A stretch of 11,208 nt of DNA, from NCBI GenBank assembly GCA_028565635.1, contig JAOXYB010055423.1, positions 1 through 11,208 on the forward strand, given 5' to 3'. The notes beneath the pieces were generated by a model. That model did not search any database and was not told the origin of the DNA. It was given only the letters and a program-made list of their open reading frames with translations. Each line of letters starts with the position of its first letter. Position 1 is the stretch's first letter. The stretch is from Phoronis ovalis (Eukaryota > Phoronida > Phoronidae). Shown in pieces: positions 1 through 9,100 of the stretch. A program made the translations under genes and the position numbers.

Positions 1-84
1 CCCTGTTGTGCTGTGATGTGTGTCAAATTGCTGTCCTGTTTATGTTTTATGTGGATGCTATTCTAATATGTGATGTTTTGACAG

Positions 85-213
85 GCATTGACTATCTATC
101 TTATCTCCACTAAGATAAGAATGGTCACTAACCAGTTGTTTCCTTCAGATTCAACAGAACTACGTCAGAAGACGGTGCTGCGTCAAGTAGTTGCAGGGAT
201 ATATGATACCTAG
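85..213 (+). CDS. Possible last exon of a plus-strand gene
   Basis: From an acceptor-like GTTTTGACAG the frame is open for 42 codons to TAG at 211-213. It contains ISTKIRMVTNQLFPSDSTEL and ends RQVVAGIYDT. Base composition is better balanced than in the following AT-rich sequence. An inner acceptor (TTTCCTTCAG, ending at 150) would give a shorter exon in the same frame. The product is not recognised. AATAAA occurs near 805 and 1176 on this strand but is distant. The rest of the gene would lie to the left of the window. Confidence 0.3.
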   Translation, partial: ALTIYLISTKIRMVTNQLFPSDSTELRQKTVLRQVVAGIYDT

Positions 214-428
214 AAGAAACACTCGTCTTAATTCATTCATATTAAGCCAAGCTCTACTACTGTCGTACTGATGTATACAACTAGAGCTTCTTTCCTCGTA
301 CCTCCGGAGATAGCCAACAGTACCGATACTGACAAATTAAAATCTATGCTTCAGAAATATTTTTGAATATCCGAACATCTGCATATACGCATTCATGATC
401 TGATACGAAAGCCCTTTCAGCTCACTGC

Positions 429-448
429 ATAGATAGATAGATAGATAG
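429..448. repeat. (ATAG)5 microsatellite
   Basis: Five uninterrupted ATAG units lie in non-coding sequence. The surrounding stretch 214-862 holds no gene I can support. A 65-codon minus-strand open frame at 337-534 translates part of this repeat and looks like chance. Confidence 0.9.
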
Positions 449-862
449 TAACTAATACATTTCTGTCTAGGTTTTGCACAAGACATGATGATGATCATGG
501 TCTTTTGGTATGCAGTACTCAAGTGCCATGCCAACCCTCGCCCTCGGTGCGACGTTTAATTTAAGTAGAAAGGTAGATACATGGTATTGTAGATATTTGT
601 AATTTTGTTTACAATCCATTAGGAAATATTTAAGTATAATAATTATTAATCATCAGGTTTGAGGTATGAAATACTGTAGTGTCAGATACTACTAATTAAT
701 GGCATTACCATTGGATGAAATGTGCCTATTTTGAACTGAATATAAATCTATAAGTTGAGCCCTTGCAAGGAAGGCGCATCCTCTGTGATGAGTTAAATAA
801 TATGAAATAAAAAATTGGTTATGTTCCACTTGTAATTCTAACTGGGACTATTATAACTGTGC

Positions 863-1087
863 TCATTGTTGTTCTAGCTGAAAGTAAAAGGAATGCATCA
901 ATGTGTAACTGGTTATATTAGAATTTCCTAGTGAGGTTCTCTGCAGTGTTGTAAGCATGCGAACCAGAAAATGTCCTCCACCGTCAAGGATTCTAACCGT
1001 AAAGGCACAAGCAAGTTCTGTATATAATTTGGCTAATGTCATCTTTTTCGTAACAAGAGGTAATGAAGTGGATTCGATTCTCGTGAA
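863..1087 (-). CDS. Possible terminal exon, unrecognised
   Basis: After a good acceptor with a plausible branch point (TTCTGATTTCAACTATTTTGCAG), 74 codons are open to TGA at 863-865. The sequence includes LPLVTKKMTLAKLYTELACA and RILDGGGHFLVRMLTTLQRT. It is less AT-rich than its surroundings and has a protein-like residue mix, but no motif is recognised. It is phase-compatible with the short candidate at 1390-1422. It could equally be an old degenerate repeat or chance. Confidence 0.25.
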   Translation of the reverse strand, partial: FTRIESTSLPLVTKKMTLAKLYTELACAFTVRILDGGGHFLVRMLTTLQRTSLGNSNITSYTLMHSFYFQLEQQ

Positions 1088-1281
1088 CTGCAAAATAGTT
1101 GAAATCAGAACGATTTGCCTGAAGTGTGTAGGTTAGTAGTGTGTCATCTCCATTTATTGTGCAATGCCCCTGTGTTAAATAAATTCTTCCAAACTTGGTG
1201 ACAGGTACGAATGTAAAATTGTTATACTTGTACGTTCATGTACATTTAAATTGAACATGTTGTTGCCCAGGCTATTAATTC

Positions 1282-1426
1282 CTAGGGTTTGACCAATAGA
1301 TATTTAAATTGCCATTCTAGCTTTCTCACTGGAGAGTCAATAATATCGAAGGCACTGGGAAGATCACACTTCGTAAAAGTGAGACATACCTTAGAAAGCA
1401 AACTTTCGTCATACAGATCTAACTAA
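1282..1426. other. Short stretch open on both strands, possible exon
   Basis: On the minus strand, 1422 down to 1282 is open. An exon 1422-1390 could encode LDLYDESLLSK before a strong AAG|GTATGT donor; read through, it continues VCLTFTKCDLPSAFDIIDS. On the plus strand, after the acceptor CATTCTAG, 1322-1426 is open and contains GESIISKALGRSHFVKVRHT before TAA. Both look protein-like and I cannot choose the strand. The local composition stands out from the AT-rich flanks. Confidence 0.25.
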
Positions 1427-3044
1427 GTTGCAATTTTTTTAGGTTAGAACATTAATTTTTTGAAACATGCTATATAATTGAAACTTTGCATAGTAATAAT
1501 CTTTACATATAATGAGGACTACAAAAGTATGCGTTAAATTTTTGCAAATTTACTTGGTTAAAAATTTTTGGATTTCCAAAGTTTTGTAACGTCAGTCTTT
1601 TTTGATATTTTTCTGATGCATAAACTTTTAAAATTCTTATGTTGTGCACAAAGCATGATTTAATAGCTATTTTAATATTGCCTACAATATGAGTTGTAGT
1701 TACTTAGTTACTATCGATTGCAACCAAATGCGACCCTGTGTATAGTGGTGTTTTGTTAATTATGCATGAAAGGCATTACTCCATGCGTTAGCTTAAACAG
1801 CAGTAAGAACATTCACAGTGTTTTTACAATGCAAATGCTTTGATGATGTTATAATGATGTACATTAAGTTTTCAGAAAGATTGCCACTGCTGTTCAAGTT
1901 AATGCGATAATGCCTTTGCTGCATGTAACCAATGCCCTCATTTGTCAATGCGACGTCACAAAGGAAATACTACTATACCACAGGGCCGCATTTTGTTGCA
2001 AACTATAGTACAGTGAATGTATTTGTAGCATGGTTGGCAATGATGTATTGAATGCTAGTGTTTTCATGACATATGATCCACTATCAAGGAGATAGTTAAA
2101 TAAGAGCAATAAATGGAAATTAGATTTAATAATTGTCAGTTTAGTATTGCAATAAAATGATACTAACCACAACTATCTGTAATTTCACATAATTGCATTA
2201 CATATGAAATTATTCACAAAAATTGCCTGCAAAAGTTTTCCTTTGAATATAAGGATCGGAATAAAAAGTTGGCTTTTTAGTTATACACAGTTGTAGACAC
2301 ATAAACATTTAAATTTTAGATAATGCTAACACAGGTAGCTCTTACAACTTCTATGGCACACAGGTTGTAATAACAGCATATATATATTTGACTAACAATA
2401 AAATTACACTAAAAGTTTGTCAGTGATCTATAGTATCAGCTGACAGTGAAATTCCAGTTGTCTCCACTTATTTGTTTTCACAATGGTAAGCGTCACCACT
2501 GCATAAACTGCAGAGGTTATGTAGTAAAGAATTTTATAAGTTATTTTTTTAGTATAATACATTGGCTACTTCATCTTCAGAATTGTCTACTCTTTACTTT
2601 AACAAACAAACACGGTTTACTCTGCAAATAAAATCATGTCAAGTATTATGGTCACAAAACCTGTTTTTGACACGAACAAATTTATCTCTTATAACTTTGC
2701 ATTTGTCAATTTTAATTATAAGTTTGCTCTAGTTACTATGAATAACATTGTGAGGAGTGTCTTGGACACCAGCAAGATTCATCTATGGTTTTGTGCGAAA
2801 AATTATTGTTCACGGTCATTTAAATTTCGTAATAATTGTACCACCCCAATGTATTACAAAAATAATAATTTCACAAATTATGATGGAATTTATAACATAT
2901 TATACCGACTTACCACTTGAGTAATAAAGGCAGAATTTGGTATGTAACACAAAAAAATTTACTGTAACAGTTCCGTTTAAAAAAAATGGTGGCACCTATT
3001 TTCTCATTTGACCATTAAGAGTATAGGAATTACTGTGTAATTAC
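1427..3044. other. AT-rich non-coding region, including the 3' flank of the split gene
   Basis: No gene can be supported here. The open frames at 1945-2172 (minus), 2446-2631 (plus) and 2636-2920 (plus) are Phe, Asn and Ile heavy and lack splice context. The right part should hold the 3' UTR of the minus-strand gene. No minus-strand AATAAA is seen close to its stop; ATTAAA at 2711-2716 is the only near match. A small minus-strand open piece after CTCTGCAG (about 2503 down to 2429, containing TIVKTNKWRQLEF) is too short to call. Confidence 0.4.
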
Positions 3045-3119
3045 CTAATTTAACTTGTATCTAGTTGTGGTCCTTCCCGATTTTGATGTTTCCGTTACTT
3101 TTGAATATTCTGGCAAGCT
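3045..3119 (-). CDS. Exon 15: last coding exon
   Basis: The acceptor is CCAATTTACAG. It is phase 0, in agreement with the donor of exon 14. It encodes SLPEYSKVTETSKSGRTTTR, then YKLN and TAG. It is basic and Ser/Thr-rich like exon 14, which supports linkage. The other two frames close quickly. Confidence 0.5.
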   Translation of the reverse strand, partial: SLPEYSKVTETSKSGRTTTRYKLN

Positions 3120-6100
3120 CTGTAAATTGGTAGACCAATAATTAGCATCTGTCTTGCTGAATCAAGTACAGTAAATTGTATAAATGTGCAGGTAGTTTAC
3201 ATTTCGAATTTTGACTTCCGCATTTTAAAATATTGATTACCCTTCAAACAACTATTTGTACTAGTTGTGTATAGGCTGTCCTGAAGTATGGCATTAATGT
3301 CTAAATGTTTACTTCACACACCTGTTGTTTCGTACTTTGGTCCTTTTTTTGGCTGGTATGTTTTTTGCTAATGGCGCTCACTGTGCTGCTTATAGTTTCA
3401 GCATCTGCAATATACACACATATTGTAATAGGATGTAGTATCATTGTACTATGAAAAATTAAAATACTTCGACTACAAACATATAGGTTATACTATGTCC
3501 TTAGAATATTGTTTAGAAAAGATATAATTAAATGATAATTACAATTTAAAGAAAAATCATTTCTGGAAAACTAGTACATCTTATTTTTCGATATCAGCAC
3601 CTGCTGTGTTTAGTAAGCTGTTCAATGTTTCAATCAATAGTAAAAACCTTCCACAGATTATTTAATCCTGTGATCTTGAACAATGAATATCATAATACCA
3701 GTTTCAGGGACAACTGTAATAAGCCTATAGGATAACTTTAATAGTGTACTGGCTCTCTAACCTATAGAATAAGTATATTGGTTCATCCTACCTGCTTTAG
3801 CAGCTACAACAGTTGGAAGCACTGATGACGGATCTAATTGTTGGTTGTACGTATTCGCACTGTCCTTCCTGCAATTTAAATATATCCATTGTAAGATAAT
3901 AAATTCAAAACTGTCATTAACATGGCATATAGCTATTGCAGTACTGTTGCATGCACTTTACCTATCTGTCAAGTCATTTTTTATTAATTAATAAAAGTTG
4001 TCAAAACAGCAGTTAGTCAAAATTAAGGATCAGATATAATTTGGTTAAGGGCAATTAAATGTAGGTGTAAAAATAATTTTTTTTTTCAAAATTAAGCCAT
4101 ATTTAAATGTATGTTATTTATGCACAATCAAGCCAAAATGGTGACCAATGTATGAAGAAACATCCCCTATAAGACTTTAAAGTGATAATTTAATAATCCC
4201 AATACCCACTGCCTCTAGATTATGACATGTGCAATCCTAGGATCGGTGAACTAAACATCCTAATGCAGCCTCGACTGCAAACTTTTATTAATAAAAATTA
4301 GTATAAAATGTGCATGGCTTATCACAATTTCAAGGTATTTTTTGGCATAAAATGGTATTTCATAAAAAATTAGACTGATTGTTCAGTGCTTTAACTATTC
4401 GACATTACAACCATACTAAATAATACTGCATTACTCTGGAATAATGCTTGCAACGGTTCATATTTTGGAGGTTTGTATCTCGGGCAACTGTTTACAACTT
4501 TTACAACTACCTATACGCCATGTTGGTAGAATGGTATCTATTATTGTCCAAAACTGAAGTTTTATATTTGTGTGAAACTCACAGTTTGTCGTTTTTGATA
4601 TTTAAAACAAATTTGATATATAAGGATATATGTGCAATCAAAGGAATTCTCATGTTGTACAAAATGTTATTGCTTGAAAGTTTCCAAAGTTAAAAGTGTT
4701 TCTTTAATGATTGTTATACTGAATCATTGCATAATTACTTACTTTGGTTTGTTTTCAAACAATAGCTTCGTACCACCACTCAATTCTGGTTTTGAACTGG
4801 ATGGTTTACTCATTGATGCTTCAGAGGCAGTTGCACTTGTACTAGTGGCAGTAAAATATCCTATAATGAATGTGTAAGTCTTATGAGCATGAATTAAATG
4901 CAGTAAGGTATCAAATGGGTTCAGAACATCTGAAGTTTAAAACAGTATTTAAGCGCATGAGTGCCACTAGGCATTTAAATTCATAGAAACGAAACGCAGA
5001 AAGTGCCATCCTTTTTTGATACCTTGACCATAATGGCTTCAGAATACTCCTACCAGAGTAGACTATCTGCAATTACATCTTTACAACTATTTGAATAATT
5101 ACAAAATTCATCAAACAACTCAAATTATAATAACTTTTTTGTTTCAAACTTAAATTAGAAAAATCACAAAAAGTGCCAACTGTTCCGATACCTTACTGAA
5201 TACGTATTTGCACCAACTGTTTTTGATTTTTATTCAAACACTATTTGATTAAAGTTTATCGTATATTTGTATTTAACATACCTGTTTTGATAGCTGCAGC
5301 AGTGAGAGGCACTGCTAATGGTTGAATTTGTGTACTCTCTCTGCCCTTCCTACAATTTAAATATACAGTATGCAATGTAATATACTAAATGCAAAACAAT
5401 CATATTTTTTCCAAACTTGTGTCAACGATAATAGAATAGTAGCTATTATTATTAAAAACTGAAGTTCCATGTTTGTGAGTAAAGTTACAGTATGTTCAAT
5501 GGGGGTTATGCCTATAAGGAATGCAGCAAATCATCATTGTTAATTGAAATTTTAAAAAAATATGTATGAAAATTGTTATTATACTTTTGGCAAACTTACA
5601 TTGGTTTATTTTCAAAAAGTTCCTTCCTACAGCCTTTACTTTTGTCTATTGTCCTTTTTTTAGCTTGCTGAGTCATTGCTGGCTGGCTGGCTGTTGTTGA
5701 CTGGCTCAAGTCAAATGGAACGTGTGCTGTTCCAGAGGCAATTGGCAGATGTGTACATGTGCTTGCTTGTGTTGGCAACTCACTCGTGTGAAGTACTGGA
5801 GTACTTGTGACAAAAGAGGATCCTGTAATGAATTTGTAAGTTTAATTTATGAGCACGAATGATATGATAGTTTCTGCTACAAAGTTAGGGCGAAAAATGC
5901 ACAACATAGTTTATGGCATGTGTTTTAACAGCTAAATCCTAAATGTATCAATAATTCTTGTCGTGTGGTATACAAAGGTGTACATCAGGTGTAAAAGTTT
6001 GCATGACTTACCTATAGATAATGATGCATCAACTTCGAAACCTGTAAATATAATAAGTCAAATCTAACAAAAACTGTCTTATTGTTAAACTTTAAGGCAC

Positions 6101-9100
6101 TTATTCTATTTCAAACCTGTGTATGTCTATACAAAAATAAATTCCGCTTTAATGTATTGCAAGAACTTATTAGTGTTCAAATCGTTAACACAAAGCTGCA
6201 ATCCTTGGAAAATTCCCTAGCGTTATAACCTATATTTGGTTGAACAGTGGCTCAGTTAAAATTCCTATGGCCTGGTGGGTGAACTCAGGAAATCCACCGA
6301 CGTGTAGCGCCTCTTAGGGAATAAAGTTTGGTCCAACTTCATAAACAGGGCAATATAGAACAGGTGCCTTCAATCTCGTCAATAATTTATTTCATCGTTA
6401 ACATCAATTATTGTTAATATTTAAAGTTCATTGAGGTTTAAAACTTGAATTAGTTATTTACACTAAGAAAAAATAGTACCACTGTCTAGCTCGGTTAATG
6501 TCTCTTCTCGTGATGATGGCTCCTCTGTAGCTGGCAAAGCTAGAAGTAAAGTAGTTTAGTAAGTTATTCATTTTCATTCAGATGATTATTGCAAAGGCTG
6601 TAAAACTGTTTTTTAAAGCCTAATGTACATTTTTGCTTGCTTTTGGGTATTTTGTTTATACCCACAATATTTTATTATTTCATGACATTTTTGACATTAT
6701 ATTCTAGTACAGTCTCAATAAATCCATCCGTTAGTGTCCATACCCTCTCAACTACCGTCTGGGCTTAACCATAGTCAATTGTGGTTATATTCCTTCAATT
6801 TAACAAGAGCAAAATAATTACGTCATTAATATTTTGCCAACCAAGATGAGCCTTTGTGTCTGCATGATCCATCATCGCCTACCACGTCTATTGTATCATT
6901 ATGGCTCATTTTGAATAGGGATCGGCGGGGAGCTTGCTTTTTGCTTAGCGGACTATAGATAAAGTCTGACAGGCACAGCCTGTGTGTGATCAACCCCTAT
7001 CCTCTTAGTCCACTGTCATACCTATTACTGTAAGGTGCAATATGTTTGGTGTCGAGACTTTCTGATCTTGACACTTTATATACAAATGAAAGGATTATCG
7101 TTCTTCTGCTTGTTGAGTATATAAACAAACATTGTGTATGGCTCAGACATTAGCTGATAAGGTACGGAACACTAACGGATGTATTTATTCACACTGCTTC
7201 TAGTATAGAAGATTTTAAGTTTACAGTTTTACAACAACATTAATTTATTAATATTTACAGAACACTAAGAAAAAGCAGTACCAATATCTTCCTGGGATGA
7301 TGTCTCCTCTTCTGATAATGGCTCCTCTTCTGATAATGCCTCCTCTTCTGATAATGGCTCTTCTTCTGATAATGGCTCCTCTTCTGATAATGGCTCCTCT
7401 GGCAAGTCTAAAAGTAGTCAGTTTAATTATTTGTTCATTATCATTCTGATGGTTATTGCAATAGCTGTAAGCAGAAACTGTTCTTTGATTGCAACTTTAA
7501 TAATAAACAGAATTTCCATCATTATTTACATTTTTCTCTGTTTGAAAGACAGTTATTTCGTCAAAAATGTGAGCCAGTTGCTCTTGTATCTTTGTCCGAC
7601 TTGTCTTTCTGTTACAAGCACACAAATAATGATACGGATTGGATTAGACAGAAAACTAAAAGGTTGTGTGACATACAACTTTCCAGTAAATAGATGTATG
7701 TTAAACAAATAATTTTAATGCAAATTGCACAATTGAAGATATTGCCTAGGAATTTGTTAATGTTCCTTTGAGAGCTGCAAGTGCAACTTAGATAACCCAT
7801 AATGTAGTGGTTGATAATGTCAAGGGGAAAAGTATTCTTACTACTTATTATTACTACAAATACTATTGTTTCAAAATTATCTGCTTGATACTATGCCTTT
7901 ATCAAAATACTATATTTTAGAAATAAAATAATTGTACAGATTCAGTAAAATATGGATGATTTTACAGTTTTTATCTTGTTATTAGTACATAAAAAAACCT
8001 TGTTCTCCTTTGTTCTCTTTGTGGCTATAATAATTGCGAAGGGCAGTTCCAATTGGCACTTTTAAATTATTTTGATATCCAAATGAATTGAGCAATTGTT
8101 TGTGACCCAACGTTCAATTTATAGCCATCTGACCTCCTGATTCAATTGGTAATTCAATCAATTTTAAGAAAGAATATTGGAATAGTGTTGAATTTAATTT
8201 ATAAGCAGTACAAACTCTCAATAAAATGCATAAAGAGGATGGAAACAGAGTTTCTTGTCCCAAGCTTGTCGAAGCCATTGGTGCACATAGTTACATAATT
8301 GGTTCTAAAGTTACAACTTCATGATTGTGTATTACATATGATGTCTTCTTACCATCTTCTCGCAAGGTCTCTTTGATAGCCTGTCCGTTACTTGGTAGGC
8401 TTGACATTCTCAGGAATGCACAGGCATAGCAAAACTTCCCTCCCCAGTACTGTTTCCCAGATTCGTATTTTTCTCCTAGAGCATTCTTTAGTATCCGTCG
8501 TATCTTGTTTTTGTCCATGTGTATATAGATGCTAACAGTATCCAAACGCACTGCCAAAGAATGAACTACGTACCCTTCACCTTTGAAGCGATGTTTCACC
8601 ATACGCACACTTTGAAGTATCTGGACATTGAATAAACACAAGTATACTTAGATTACACTAGACAGTCTAATACATATTTTAATCACTAATTGGAATTTCT
8701 TTCAAACTCACACCAGTATGTTAAACACTAGGTAATGGCAATACCGAGGACAAAAAGTACAATTTAGACTTTGATATTTTAAAAGTAATCTTTGACCTAA
8801 ACATAACCAGTACTCAACAATAGCACACCACAGGTGTAGAAGAAAGTTGATAAAAAATGCATTGTCTGCAAAAAAACAATAAAAGAAGTTGCACCACAAC
8901 TTTAATAAGTCTCCATCAGATACAAATCATAACTAGTTGTAGCAGACAAATTTTTGGTGATAAATGTTCAGTTTTATAAATATGAAAATGTTATGTTTTG
9001 CATTTTAAGTTATGTTCAAAATTATACAAAATCACGAGCACCCTTTTCTTACTTGATCTTTAGTGAGACTGCAAATGGATTGCAACAGCAAAGAAATTTC

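Larger units (their letters stand above)
3785..4900 (-). repeat. Duplicated two-exon cassette, copy B
   Basis: This segment covers exons 12 and 13. Its intron is 874 nt, against 250 nt in copy A. The extra length lies mainly in 3930-4500, AT-rich sequence in which I see no element boundaries. The divergence of the coding parts suggests an old duplication. Confidence 0.7.
5275..5870 (-). repeat. Duplicated two-exon cassette, copy A
   Basis: This segment covers exons 10 and 11 and their intron. It matches copy B (about 3785-4900) in exon order, phases (1-2 then 2-1), splice contexts and exon ends. Parts of the intron also match, for example CTATTATT, AAAACTGAAGTT and TTTGTG at about 5441-5475 against 4538-4571. 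The flank GAGCA[CT]GAAT beyond the first exon is shared as well. Confidence 0.7.

Noticed and set aside
1065-1090. tRNA B-box-like string GGATTCGATTCTC
   Set aside because: No A box, acceptor stem or anticodon arm at the right spacing.
1945-2172. 75-codon minus-strand hydrophobic open frame that could pass for a membrane peptide
   Set aside because: Leu/Phe/Ser composition follows base bias; no splice borders or start context.
2636-2920. 94-codon plus-strand open frame
   Set aside because: Dominated by Asn, Phe, Tyr and Ile as expected of AT-rich noise. No motif and no supporting signals.
3640-3740. Possible 15-nt exon after TTATTACAG between exons 13 and 14
   Set aside because: Too short, with a weak GTATTA donor; the chain from exon 13 to exon 14 is already in phase without it.
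4448-4877. Two overlapping 81-codon plus-strand frames
   Set aside because: Partly antisense to exon 12; the remainder is AT-rich intron.
6205-6380. GC-richer patch in intron 8 with ATTCCCTA and TAGGGAAT in inverted order
   Set aside because: Match is only about eight bases, and no extended terminal repeats or open frame could be followed. Possibly an old repeat, but unsupported.
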